Source: Rhodospirillales bacterium (GTDB taxonomy: Bacteria; Pseudomonadota; Alphaproteobacteria; Rhodospirillales; Defluviicoccaceae). Taken from it: a stretch of DNA of 64,000 nucleotides. Below are positions 25,093 to 33,821 of the stretch, one piece after another; position 1 is the first letter of the stretch, and every line of letters begins with the position of its first letter. The stretch is taken from assembly GCA_016710335.1 (NCBI GenBank), contig JADJXQ010000024.1:47501-111500 (forward strand), read 5' to 3'. A program made the position numbers and the translations under genes. The notes below the pieces were generated by a model. That model was not told where the DNA came from and ran no database searches. It saw only the letters and a program-made list of their open reading frames with translations.

Positions 25093-26409
25093 TTAGTGCA
25101 CGGTCTCGCCGTGGAGGCTGAGGTCGAGGCCGGTGATCTCGGCTTCCTTGTCGACGCGGAGGCCGATCACCAGGTCGATGACCTTGAGCAGGATGAACGA
25201 GACGATCGCGCAGTAGACGATGGTAGCCAGGATGCCGACGATCTGGGTCCAGATCTGACCGACGTTGCCCTCGATGGCGCCGGCGGTGCCGCCAATGGCT
25301 TCCACCGCGAACACGCCGGTGAGCACCGCGCCTACGATGCCGCCGATGCCGTGGACGCCGAACACGTCGAGGGAGTCGTCGTAGCCGAGCGTCGTCTTCA
25401 GCCACACCGCGCCCCAGTAGCAAGAGACGCCGGCGATGATGCCGATGGCCAAGGCGCCCGTCGGCCCGACGAAACCGGATGCCGGGGTGATGGCGACCAA
25501 ACCGCCGACCGCACCCGAGACGATGCCGAGCACGCTCGGCTTCTTGCGCAGGAGCCACTCGGTGAACATCCACGCGAGCGCCGCCGCCGCGGTGGCGATC
25601 TGGGTCACCGTCATCGCCATGCTTGCCGACGCATTGGCGCCGACCGCAGATCCGGCGTTGAAGCCGAACCAGCCGACCCACAACAGCGACGCGCCGATCA
25701 GGCTGAGGGTGAGGTTGTGGGGGGCCATGTTGTCCACGCCGTAGCCGTGTCGCTTGCCGAGCACGATGGCGGCGACGAGACCGGCGATGCCGGCGTTGAT
25801 GTGCACGACTGTGCCGCCGGCGAAGTCGAGAACCCCTTCTTCGGCTAGGAAACCGCCGCCCCACACCCAGTGGCAGACCGGCGCATAGACGATCAGCATC
25901 CACAGGCCGAGGAACCACAGCATGGCGGAAAACTTCATGCGATCGGCGAACGCGCCGGTGATCAGTGCGGGGGTGATGATGGCGAACGTCATCTGAAAGG
26001 TCATGAACAGGGATTCGGGAATGGTGCCCTGGAGCGCATCGGGCGCCAATCCGACCAGGAACAGGTTGCCGAAGCCGCCCATGTAGTCATTGAGGGCGCC
26101 CCCGTCTCCAAACGCGATGGAGTAGCCGGCGACCATCCACAACACGGTCATCAGGCAGCAGACCGCGAAGCTCTGCATGACGGTCGCGAGCACGTTCTTG
26201 CGGCGCACCATGCCACCGTAGAACAGCGCCAAGCCGGGGATGGTCATCAACAGGACCAGGGCGGTCGAGGTCAGCATCCACGCCGTATCGCCGGTGTCGA
26301 GGGTTGCTGTGTCCTGGGCGAGCGCAAAACCCATGTGAGACATTAGCATCATCGCCGCCAGGCCAACGGGCCGAACCACCTTCCTTATCTTGATAGTGCC
26401 GATCATCAC
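25093..26409 (-). CDS. amtB: ammonium transporter AmtB
   Basis: A 438-residue Amt/Rh channel for ammonium uptake. A cleavable N-terminal signal (VGLAAMMLMSHMGFALAQ) precedes DTAWMLTSTALVLLMTIPGLALFYGG split over residues ~40-66, the first Amt helix. The pore histidines are visible in GGTVVHINAGIAGLVAAIV and DVFGVHGIGGIVGAVL; FQMTFAIITPALITGAFADRM and HNLTLSLIGASLLWVGWFGF are standard Amt segments. Amt genes usually pair with glnK, whose P-II product blocks the channel under nitrogen excess; no glnK is next to this gene. Upstream lies a 723-bp gap and downstream a strong terminator, so it is probably transcribed alone. Confidence 0.96.
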   Translation of the reverse strand: MMIGTIKIRKVVRPVGLAAMMLMSHMGFALAQDTATLDTGDTAWMLTSTALVLLMTIPGLALFYGGMVRRKNVLATVMQSFAVCCLMTVLWMVAGYSIAFGDGGALNDYMGGFGNLFLVGLAPDALQGTIPESLFMTFQMTFAIITPALITGAFADRMKFSAMLWFLGLWMLIVYAPVCHWVWGGGFLAEEGVLDFAGGTVVHINAGIAGLVAAIVLGKRHGYGVDNMAPHNLTLSLIGASLLWVGWFGFNAGSAVGANASASMAMTVTQIATAAAALAWMFTEWLLRKKPSVLGIVSGAVGGLVAITPASGFVGPTGALAIGIIAGVSCYWGAVWLKTTLGYDDSLDVFGVHGIGGIVGAVLTGVFAVEAIGGTAGAIEGNVGQIWTQIVGILATIVYCAIVSFILLKVIDLVIGLRVDKEAEITGLDLSLHGETVH

Positions 26410-27132
26410 TCAGATCTCCTCGTTCATGTCCTTGTCGTTCGTGTCCTTCTCGGCCGCGCCGAGCCGTACCCGGTTTAGAGGCTGGCCGACCGCCGTCGCC
26501 GCCCCGGAGGCGCAGACAGACCCTCCTCCTCAATTTCCGTGCCAGAGCCCGAAGAGGCGGGTGAGGAGCTTGAAAATGCTGGAAAGGGGCCTCCCGGCAG
26601 GATGAACGAGCGGTGTGCGCGCGCGATTGGAATCTGCCCAGAAATTAATCAGAGTTGGCGCGAGTGATGACGTTTCGAGCAACGGTCATGTGACGCCGCA
26701 AGACGCGGCAACGCATTTGTCTTGGACGTTCTTGATGCGGTTCTGCACAGGGTGACACGGCGCAAGTATCTGAAACTAAAGAAAATGTGTCCGGATTCGG
26801 GGCCGGGAATGTATGCGGATGTATGCAAATGTATGCAAAACCGCAGCTAAACCATTCAAATCGTTGATTTCTACCGTTAGATGAAACCCGCAACAGATGA
26901 TGGCTTGGGGTTGCAGCGGCACTTCCTGGATTGCCGCGCATGTCATGGACCCTGCACGCCATGACGGGGCGCAGCAGGGGATGGAAGGGCAGGCGGCCTT
27001 AGGGCAGATAAGCGCGGACAGTCGTGGCGCAAGGAAACATCGCCGGCCCACTTGTCGCCTTCGGCTTCCGGGCGTTGACCTGGGGGAACGCGACCCGCAA
27101 GATCTCCGTTCGCGTCGAACGAGAGGATCGCC
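26410..27132. other. long intergenic region amtB / ubiH-like
   Basis: A 723-bp divergent gap, the longest in the window. No known family is seen in any short frame and no glnK. It holds three tandem 10-bp direct repeats (26809-26838) in a locally AT-rich stretch, and should hold the promoters for amtB (leftward) and the hydroxylase (rightward). Most of 26890-27120 is featureless to me. Confidence 0.5.
26809..26838. repeat. three 10-bp direct repeats ATGTATGCRR
   Basis: ATGTATGCGG, ATGTATGCAA and ATGTATGCAA follow each other without spacing, so the motifs are one helical turn apart. Such in-phase repeats are typical of cooperative binding sites for a regulator. They lie about 400 bp upstream of amtB and 295 bp upstream of the hydroxylase gene. 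Confidence 0.85.
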
Positions 27133-28398
27133 ATGCCCGACCCTGGTCCGAGTCTCCATCTGAGTGATGCGCACGTTACCGGACAAGTGGACCTGCGCGC
27201 CGACGTGCTGATCGTCGGGAGCGGCTTGGTCGGCTCGGCGCTGGCGTGCGCGCTTGGACAGTGCGATGTGGACATCGTCGTCGTCGACGCAGTCGATGCG
27301 GTGACGGTGACGTCCGCCGCCTACGACGGCCGCGCCTCGGCGATCGCACTATCGTCGCGGCGGCTTCTGGAAGCAGTGGGCGTGTGGCAGCACGTCGCCG
27401 AGACCGCGACACCGATGCTGGACATCCGCGTCTCCGAGGGCGGCTCCCCGATGTTCCTGCACTACGACCACGAGGCGGTGGGCGGCGAGCCATTCGGCCA
27501 CATGGTAGAGAACCGCATCCTCCGGAGCGCCCTGTTCGCCCGTATGGACGTCCTGCCGTCGGTGCGGCTGCTGGCGCCGGCCCGGGTTGCACATTTGGAG
27601 CGGACGGAGGCCGGGGTGGCGGCGCGCCTCGCCGACGGGGGGCGGGTGCGGGCGCGTCTCGCGGTCGCCGCCGATGGCCGCGGCTCGCAGATCCGGGAGT
27701 CCGCCGGTATCGGCGTCACACGATGGAACTATGCGCAAGTCGGCATCGTCTGCACCGTCGCCCACCAGCGGCCGCACAACAACATCGCCCACGAGCACTT
27801 CCTGCCGGCGGGCCCGTTCGCGATCCTGCCGATCACCGGCAACCGCTCGTCGATCGTGTGGACGGAGCGGGCCGATCTGGCGCCGATGATCATGGCGCTC
27901 GACGACGGCGATTTCACCGCCGAGCTGGCGAAGCGGTTCGGCGACTTTCTTGGAACCGTCGCGGTGGAAGGACGGCGCTGGTGCTATCCGTTGTCGCTGC
28001 AGTTCGCCCGGACGGCCACAGCCGAGCGCCTGGCGCTGGTCGGCGACGCATATCACGGCATGCACCCCATCGCCGGCCAGGGCCTGAACATGGGGTTCCG
28101 CGACGTGGCGGCGCTGGCGGAGGCGGTGGTGGACTGCGCCCGTTTCGGCGGCGACATCGGCGGCGGCGACGTGCTGACGCGCTATCAACAATGGCGGCGC
28201 TTCGACAACCACCTGATGCTGGCGATGACCGACGGCCTCAACCGCCTGTTTTCCAACGACGTCGGCCCCATCAAACTGGCCCGCAACCTGGGCCTCGCCA
28301 CCGTCAACCAGATCCCGCCGCTGAAATCCCTGTTCATGCGCCACGCCATGGGCGTCGTCGGCGAACTGCCGCGCCTGATGCGGGGCGAGGCCCTGTGA
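27133..28398 (+). CDS. UbiH/UbiF/VisC-family FAD-dependent hydroxylase
   Basis: A 421-residue flavoprotein monooxygenase, probably for ring hydroxylation in ubiquinone synthesis. The FAD-binding GxGxxG lies in DVLIVGSGLVGSALACALG (25-43), the RASAIALSSRRLLEAVGVW segment follows, then VADGRGSQIRESAGI (GD-like second motif ADGRGS), and the third FAD motif LALVGDAYHGMHPIAGQGLNMG split around residues 295-318. This last motif (HPIAGQGLN) is the UbiH/UbiF hallmark. Which ring position it hydroxylates cannot be told. ATG is preceded by GAGAGGA. Seventy bases separate it from the CDGSH gene. Confidence 0.92.
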   Translation: MPDPGPSLHLSDAHVTGQVDLRADVLIVGSGLVGSALACALGQCDVDIVVVDAVDAVTVTSAAYDGRASAIALSSRRLLEAVGVWQHVAETATPMLDIRVSEGGSPMFLHYDHEAVGGEPFGHMVENRILRSALFARMDVLPSVRLLAPARVAHLERTEAGVAARLADGGRVRARLAVAADGRGSQIRESAGIGVTRWNYAQVGIVCTVAHQRPHNNIAHEHFLPAGPFAILPITGNRSSIVWTERADLAPMIMALDDGDFTAELAKRFGDFLGTVAVEGRRWCYPLSLQFARTATAERLALVGDAYHGMHPIAGQGLNMGFRDVAALAEAVVDCARFGGDIGGGDVLTRYQQWRRFDNHLMLAMTDGLNRLFSNDVGPIKLARNLGLATVNQIPPLKSLFMRHAMGVVGELPRLMRGEAL

Positions 28399-28468
28399 TC
28401 GCGCCGGGACCGGTGATTCTCGTGGACATGGCCGCCGATGGCCGCAACGAACAAGGAGGGAGAAGGCG

Positions 28469-28906
28469 ATGAGCGATAAGGAACGTGCTGACGAGAGCAA
28501 CACGGTGACGGTCAGCCGCGACGGCCCACTAGTGGCGCGGGGCGATCTCGCCATCGACAGCGGGCGCGGCAGCACGCCCGAGTTGCACATGAAAGTTTCC
28601 CTCTGTCGCTGCGGGCTATCCCGCAACAAGCCCTACTGCGACGGCAGTCATGACGCTGGTGGCTTCCGCGACGCCTGCGTGCTCGCCGAAACCGGTGAAG
28701 TCGCGGCGGCGGACGGCAGCGGCCGCCTGACGATCCGGGCGGTGAAGAACGGCCCGCTTCTGATCGAGGGCCCGGTGGTGATCAAGGCAAGCGACAGCGG
28801 CAAGCGGTGGCGCGGCGCCAAGGCCGCCATGTGCCGCTGTGGCCAATCCAAGAGCAAACCGTTTTGCGACGGAAGCCACAAGGCGGCGGGCTTCCAGAGC
28901 GACTGA
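28469..28906 (+). CDS. CDGSH iron-sulfur protein with two cluster domains
   Basis: A 145-residue protein with two CDGSH motifs, CRCGLSRNKPYCDGSH (46-61) and CRCGQSKSKPFCDGSH (122-137), each giving three cysteines and one histidine for a [2Fe-2S] cluster (C46/C48/C57/H61 and C122/C124/C133/H137). Each motif is preceded by a short strand region, VSRDGPLVARGDL and AVKNGPLLIEGPV, suggesting an internal duplication. Bacterial tandem CDGSH proteins are soluble electron-transfer or redox-sensing proteins of unclear role. The gene is just downstream of the flavin hydroxylase; co-transcription and an electron-donor role are only suggestions. Confidence 0.9.
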   Translation: MSDKERADESNTVTVSRDGPLVARGDLAIDSGRGSTPELHMKVSLCRCGLSRNKPYCDGSHDAGGFRDACVLAETGEVAAADGSGRLTIRAVKNGPLLIEGPVVIKASDSGKRWRGAKAAMCRCGQSKSKPFCDGSHKAAGFQSD

Positions 28907-29138
28907 TCCGGCATCCTGCGCGCCCGTCGCCACGGGCGATGGCGGATAGCGCGTTCGCTACTCCGCCGTACGGCTGTAGCTGCGTAGCAACCACAAGGGC
29001 GGGTTATCGAAGCGCAACACGCCGCAAAGCCGCGTAAGCAGGGATAGCGCAGCGCGGCCCGCCGCGTTGGCTGGTTGCGCCGCTTGGCCGCTGATCGTTT
29101 TCGTTGCGGAAGCGCGGCATGTTTTCTATGGACGGGGG

Positions 29139-30422
29139 ATGACCCACGCGTCCGCCCTCATGGGCTCCCTCGCGCAGACCGCCGTCCCACATCGTATCGC
29201 AGTGGTGCTCGTGTCGGCGTCCGCTCCGGCTCTGGTGCTTGGCCCGGCGGCGATAGGCGTCACGTTTCCGGTCTCCTTGCTGATCCTCGCGGCGATGGTC
29301 AGGCCGTCCGCCTGGTGGCCAGCGGCGCGCGATGCCGCGACCACGCCTGCCGGTCTCGTCCTGGCGCTGGTGGTCCTGTGCTGGCTCCCGAGCCTGGTGC
29401 GCTCCCCCGACCTGGCGTTGACGGTGGAGGCACTGGGCGGCACGTTCGGGATGGTCGCGGCTGCGACCGCGCTCTGGGCGATGCTGACGACCCTTCGCTG
29501 CCACCATGACCTGATGCGGAAGGCCCTGGTCGTCGCCGCGCTCATCGCGGTCAGCCTGGCGTTGTCGTCGTTTCTCATCGCCGACGAGATTTTGTCCGTC
29601 ATCCGCTTTCAGGGTTGGGTGCCCAGCGTACCGGCCGATCGTCTGAAAGCCTTTGCCAATGCCGCTGCGCTGCTCGTGCCGGCGGTCATCTGGAGCGCTT
29701 GGAGATTCGGAACGGTGTGGCGCGCCTTCGCCGTCCTGTACGCGATCGCCACTCTGCTCCTCGTCGGCCTCGCCAAGACCCACGCGCCCCTGGTGGCGCT
29801 GCTCAGCGCCTCGGCCTTCGCCGGCGTGGTGGTGTCGGCGCGAAGCGGCCGGCGCCCCGCCATCGTGTCCGCCGCGGCCGTCGCGTTCGCCGTCGTCGCA
29901 GCCACTGTCGCCGTGCTGGTCGCGACCTACGCTCCGGAGAATGGGGTGGGCGTCGACACCTACCTCCCGCCCTGGCTGGTCGATCCCCACCGGCAGTTCA
30001 TCTGGTCGTTCACCTTCGACGTCGCGCTCACCAAGCCCCTGCTCGGCTACGGGATCAACACCATCAACCTGGTCGAGGGGGCCGGTCGGCACGTGGCAGG
30101 TCTCTCGCCGCACGCCGAATACCTGCCGTCGCACCCGCACAACTGGCTGCTCGAGATCTTGGCTGAAACAGGTTTGGTGGGTGCGCTTCCCGCCCTCGTG
30201 TTCGTCGCTTTGTTGCTGACCGGTTTCGCGCGCGCGTTCATCCGCGGCGGCGACGACGCGGTCCTCGCCGCCGGCTGCACCAGCGCCGCATATTGGGCGG
30301 CGGGGCTCTTCAATTTTTCCTTCTGGGCGGCGTGGTGGCAGCTCGCACACATGGTGCTGCTCGCCCTGATCCTGTCCCAGCGTGCGCTGACAACGGATCC
30401 GCAGTCGCCACCCGCCGCGTAG
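29139..30422 (+). CDS. O-antigen ligase / polymerase-like membrane protein
   Basis: About 427 residues with a dozen hydrophobic helices and the Wzy_C (O-antigen ligase) signature: a large periplasmic loop containing LSPHAEYLPSHPHNWLLE with ILAETGLVGALPALVFVALL. The HPHN histidine region and the following ETG-L helix are typical of WaaL/Wzy-type polymerases that move lipid-linked glycans. ATG at 29139 with GGGGG just upstream is chosen; the frame is open to a TTG at 29067. The adjacent convergent gene is a GT39-type glycosyltransferase (11 bp away), consistent with a cell-envelope glycan role. Confidence 0.82.
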   Translation: MTHASALMGSLAQTAVPHRIAVVLVSASAPALVLGPAAIGVTFPVSLLILAAMVRPSAWWPAARDAATTPAGLVLALVVLCWLPSLVRSPDLALTVEALGGTFGMVAAATALWAMLTTLRCHHDLMRKALVVAALIAVSLALSSFLIADEILSVIRFQGWVPSVPADRLKAFANAAALLVPAVIWSAWRFGTVWRAFAVLYAIATLLLVGLAKTHAPLVALLSASAFAGVVVSARSGRRPAIVSAAAVAFAVVAATVAVLVATYAPENGVGVDTYLPPWLVDPHRQFIWSFTFDVALTKPLLGYGINTINLVEGAGRHVAGLSPHAEYLPSHPHNWLLEILAETGLVGALPALVFVALLLTGFARAFIRGGDDAVLAAGCTSAAYWAAGLFNFSFWAAWWQLAHMVLLALILSQRALTTDPQSPPAA

Positions 30423-30433
30423 CGCCGGCACAA

Positions 30434-31979
30434 TCAGCGCTCGTTGTCGCGCCGCTTGGTCAGCGTCGCCAGGCTCTTTTCGCTAAGCGCGTTGACCCGC
30501 CAGACGCTGTAGCGCGCCAGTGTCCGGCCGGCGACGGACCGCTCGATCACGCCCATCGGCTGGACATCGCGAAACCAGACTTCGAGCGCCGCGCCATCGG
30601 CAGCGCGCCGCTCCAGCTCCACGTAGATCGCGGGCTCGCGGAGCACCTCCGGCGGCGGAGCGGCGAGGTGGACATAGCGAATCGGATCGGTCAACTGGAT
30701 AACCGGCAGCCTGTCCCCGAGCGCCCACGCGAGCTGACCGGTGGTCTGATGCTTGGTGGTGGCGACCCACGCCGCGCCATTGCGATCCGCCATCGCCGCC
30801 ACCGTCTGCGCCAGTTCTGGCCACCCGCGCATCTGCGCCGACGGATCGTGGCGTCCGAGCAGCGGCGCCACCGGCATCGCGAGGTAGACGTACACCGCCA
30901 AAGCCGTCGTCAAGCCCGCCCACACCGCGACCGTGAACAGCACTTGCGCGACGCGGCGGAGTCGTGGTGCGGCGGCCTCGGCCTCCATGGACGCCCATGC
31001 CGCGAGCACTGCCAACCCGGGGTACAAGGTCGCTAGCCAGTTGCCCTGGACCCGGTCATGCATGGCATGCACGACCGAGTAGAGCAGGAAAGGCGCTGAC
31101 GTCAGCGGAACCAGCAGCAGTCCGGCGTCGCGGTTACGCCAGCCGCGCTTGAGGGCAGCCGCGAACCCCCACACCACGAATGGCGTCAACAGCGGATTGA
31201 GAAGCCCAATCTGGCCACCGATCAGCTCACCGAGATAACGTAACGTCACCGCGTGCTCGGGAACCAGCCGCCCGAACTGCTTGGCAAACGACGCCCAGTC
31301 GTGGGTCGCATTCCAGCCGACCACAGGCAGGAACAGCACCAGCGCCAGCAATCCGCCTGCCCATGGCGGCCACGTCGCCAGTGCAGCCCGTCCGCGCCGT
31401 CGCCAGCAACCAGAGACAGATGCCGGCGCCGAGAAACAGCACCGAGTACTTGGATAACAGGCCGAGGCCGGCCATGGCGCCGACGACGAACCACCAGTGG
31501 GCGCCTCCGCCGCGGAGCCATTCCGTGAGTGCCCACAGCGCCAAGCCGGTGAACAACAGTGCCGGCACATCCGGCGTCTGCACCACCGATCCGATCGCCA
31601 CCAGGCTCATGGCGTTGAACGCAAGCACACTACGGGTCGCCGTTCGGTCGTCGAACAGCAGCGCCGCCATGCGCCACATCACGAGGGATCCAAATCCAGT
31701 CGCCAGCGGTGCCAGCAAGCGCACTCCGAGCACCGTATCCCCGGCGAACGCCATGCCGAGCCACGCCCACCAGCCGACCATCGGCGCATGATCATAATAG
31801 CCCCAAGCTGGCGCCAGTCCCCATAGGCGGTAGTACGCGTCGTCTTCGCTGAAGCCGGCGGTGGCCGCCGTAATGAGGCGCACGATCGTCAACAACACGA
31901 TTCCGACGATCAGCCAGCGTGGTGGCGCGAGTCCCCGCTGGGTTGACGTGCCCGCCGACGCTTCTTGATCCCGTCCCAT
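30434..31979 (-). pseudogene. GT39-family (ArnT-like) glycosyltransferase, frameshifted
   Basis: A polytopic membrane glycosyltransferase read in two frames. The N-terminal part (31979 to ~31390) has LTAATAGFSEDDAYYRLWG (the ED/DE catalytic loop of GT39/ArnT) and YYDHAPMVGWWAW, ending in GICLWLLATAR; the C-terminal part (~31390 to 30434) continues LATWPPWAGGLLALVLFLPV, VVGWNATHDWASFAKQFGRL and a soluble C-terminal domain. The switch lies at about 31381-31400; removing one base there restores a continuous ~514-residue protein of normal family length. It is either a real pseudogene or a sequence error; both halves look well conserved, favouring an error or a very recent mutation. Confidence 0.82.
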
Positions 31980-32014
31980 CGCCGCTTTATGGTGCGTGGA
32001 AACGCGCCCCGCAA

Positions 32015-32049
32015 CCGCATCGTGGAACCGCATCGTGGAACCGCATCGC
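32015..32049. repeat. 13-bp tandem repeat upstream of gapR
   Basis: ACCGCATCGTGGA occurs twice head to tail (32015-32027, 32028-32040) with a third partial copy ACCGCATCG. It lies 60-95 bp upstream of the gapR-like start and in front of the divergent glycosyltransferase gene. Confidence 0.9.
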
Positions 32050-32109
32050 GCGCCCGCGACGCGCGTTCATCCCCCGGCTTTTATCTGCAACCAACGGAGA
32101 TTAATCCTG

Positions 32110-32448
32110 ATGATCGGTCGCAACACCGACGCTGGCGAGAGACTGACTGCTTATGCCGAACGCATGGAGCGCCTGCAGGACGACATGGACACGCTCCGCG
32201 AGGACCTGAAGCAGTTGAAGGCCGAGGTCAAGTCCGACGGCTTCAACGTTCAGGCGTTGACCAAGCTGGTGTCGATCCGGCGCAACAAGAAAAATGCCGA
32301 CAAGGAATCCGAGTTGCTGAATGACCTGGTTCTCTATGCCCACGCCACCGGCTTTCCGTTCGACTTGGCGATCCCGGAGGAAGAGTGGTCGAACGATCGG
32401 GGTTCCGCGCAGCACGGCGAAGAACCCGCCACGTCAGCGGCCGAATAG
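32110..32448 (+). CDS. gapR: GapR-family DNA-binding protein (DUF2312)
   Basis: A 112-residue protein with a DUF2312/GapR core: AYAERMERLQDDMDTLREDLKQ as a coiled-coil helix, then KSDGFNVQALTKLVSIRRNK and a helix ending in YAHATGFPF. In Caulobacter, GapR is an essential nucleoid-associated protein that encircles overtwisted DNA and helps topoisomerases ahead of replication and transcription. This version has a longer acidic C-terminal tail (PEEEWSNDRGSAQHGEEP) than the usual ~80-90 residue proteins. ATG at 32110 begins right before the conserved helix; upstream in-frame codons fall in a 13-bp repeat and are unlikely to be translated. Confidence 0.88.
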   Translation: MIGRNTDAGERLTAYAERMERLQDDMDTLREDLKQLKAEVKSDGFNVQALTKLVSIRRNKKNADKESELLNDLVLYAHATGFPFDLAIPEEEWSNDRGSAQHGEEPATSAAE

Positions 32449-32500
32449 CTGCCATCGAACCCGAAGAGCCGGTCGTACAATTCTCCCGCGGCAGGCTCAT

Positions 32501-32586
32501 GGTTCGACAGGCTCACCATGTGGTATCCGGTCGCTGAGGCATTCTGGCAAAGATCTCACCCTGAGCTGAGCCTGTCGAAGGGTGAG
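32501..32586. repeat. TTCGACAGGCTCA-type palindromic repeat, copy 1
   Basis: GGTTCGACAGGCTCACC (32501-32517) and TGAGCCTGTCGAAGGGTGAG (32567-32586) form inverted arms around a central segment. Related sequences occur at 43359-43416 and 46765-46787, so this is a dispersed intergenic family in this genome. It fills the gap between gapR and the convergent DUF924 gene. Confidence 0.8.
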
Positions 32587-32632
32587 CCCACGAGCGCATG
32601 CGCAGAAGATCAACGACGATGGCATGGGGCGG

Positions 32633-33247
32633 CTAAAACGACGAACCGGGTTCCTGTAGAAACACCGTTTCTTCCGCCGTGGTGGCGCGCCCGAGCGCCG
32701 CGTTGCGATGGGGGAAACGCCCGAAGCGAGCGATGATGTCGCGGTGCCGGCGGGCGAAGTCGAGCCAGGTGTCGTTGCCGAGGACGGCGATCAGTCGGAC
32801 CGCGCGCTCCTGATCCGCCAGCGTCTCTGAATGCTCAAGCGGCAGATATAGAAAGAGACGCTGCACCGGCGCTAGGACCGCATCGAAACCGCGCGCGATG
32901 GCGCCGCCGGCGACGGTGCGGGCCTTGTCGTCGCCCGCATATGCCTCCGGCCGCCCGCGGTGAATGTTGCGCGGCAACTGGTCGAGCAGGAGTACCAGCG
33001 CCAAGGCGCCGGACGCCGTCTCCGCCCAATGGTCGAACTCACCGGCCAGCGCGCGGTCGCTGAGGTCCGCGAACCCTTTCCGGCACGCAGCATCGAACTC
33101 GGCATCAGGGCGCCACCAGATCTTCCGCTCGGGCAGCGTCTCCTCGCCGGCCGCGGACGACCCGAACCAGAACTCCAACACCCTTAAGGCCTCTGCATTG
33201 GTGGCGGTCTCGATTATATTGACGTCGTGATCGTTGTCACTCATCAT
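32633..33247 (-). CDS. DUF924 family protein
   Basis: A 204-residue DUF924 protein. Seen: EALRVLEFWFGSSAAGEETL at the start (the LEFWFG motif), WWRPDAEFDAACRKGFADL, ALALVLLLDQLPRNIHRG (the LDQ.PRN.xRG hallmark), QRLFLYLPLEHSETLADQER and RHRDIIARFGRFPHRNAALGR. The fold is all-helical and TPR-like; its biochemical role is not established. The start is ATG at 33247 followed by a second ATG. It runs toward gapR with a palindromic repeat in between. Confidence 0.9.
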   Translation of the reverse strand: MMSDNDHDVNIIETATNAEALRVLEFWFGSSAAGEETLPERKIWWRPDAEFDAACRKGFADLSDRALAGEFDHWAETASGALALVLLLDQLPRNIHRGRPEAYAGDDKARTVAGGAIARGFDAVLAPVQRLFLYLPLEHSETLADQERAVRLIAVLGNDTWLDFARRHRDIIARFGRFPHRNAALGRATTAEETVFLQEPGSSF

Positions 33248-33338
33248 GCAGCCTCTGTCAGTAAAAAGAACGGTCTCTCAAGAATGGCATAACAATAACT
33301 CATACGGGCCAATAAAAAAACACACATGGGGACGGATA

Positions 33339-33716
33339 ATGATAACAAGGAACGGCGCCACATCAATCTTCCTGTTCTATATGATTGCCGGGAATGCTGC
33401 GCTCGCATCCGTAACTCCGGCTTCGGCAGCGGACATCATCGTCATTCGAGGAAACAAGAGCGAAGTGGTCTCCACTGATCCGGGCGCCGACGGCAGCGTG
33501 ACCGTTATCAGCGGTCTGTCGAGGTCCCGACAACCGCACCAGGTTCAGCAGGAAACCAGCCCGGCTCGCGAGGACCCTCTTCCTGCACCCTCCGGCGGCG
33601 CCATCGTCACCGGCGGCGACACCTTGTGGAACGTCGACGCCGGCGGCCGCGTGCGGGCGTGCTGGCTGCAAGGAACCGGATACGTCAACAGCCTCAAGGT
33701 CGTCTGCACCCGGTGA
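33339..33716 (+). CDS. small predicted secreted protein, unknown function
   Basis: About 125 residues: a signal peptide (SIFLFYMIAGNAALASVTPASAA), a beta-rich segment (DIIVIRGNKSEVVSTDPG), a polar linker rich in Q, P and S, and a C-terminal part with two cysteines (ACWLQGTGYV...VVC) that could form a disulfide. I do not recognise the family. ATG at 33339 has GGGGA seven bases upstream; the region before it (33280-33338) is strikingly AT-rich for this window. It stands alone between the divergent DUF924 gene and the HAD gene. Confidence 0.65.
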   Translation: MITRNGATSIFLFYMIAGNAALASVTPASAADIIVIRGNKSEVVSTDPGADGSVTVISGLSRSRQPHQVQQETSPAREDPLPAPSGGAIVTGGDTLWNVDAGGRVRACWLQGTGYVNSLKVVCTR

Positions 33717-33821
33717 TCGCTGCCGACGCGTTGCCACATGGCGCGGACAAGCGCCGGCGTATTCCACCGACCGGCCGCGAAGAAGGCCGGCGTTCACGAA
33801 GCCCGGAGGACCAGGCGGCGA

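Noticed and set aside
26665..26690. Possible sigma54 promoter for amtB (TTGC half present on the minus strand)
   Set aside because: The invariant GG of the -24 element is missing (TCACATG in place of TGGCAYR), so it does not meet the consensus.
26645..27186. Short open frames on both strands in the amtB upstream gap
   Set aside because: No domain pattern, no convincing ribosome-binding sites, and biased composition; not P-II (glnK) sequences.
27349..28629. A 426-residue minus-strand frame opposite the UbiH-type gene
   Set aside because: Shadow of the flavin hydroxylase, which carries all three FAD motifs on the + strand.
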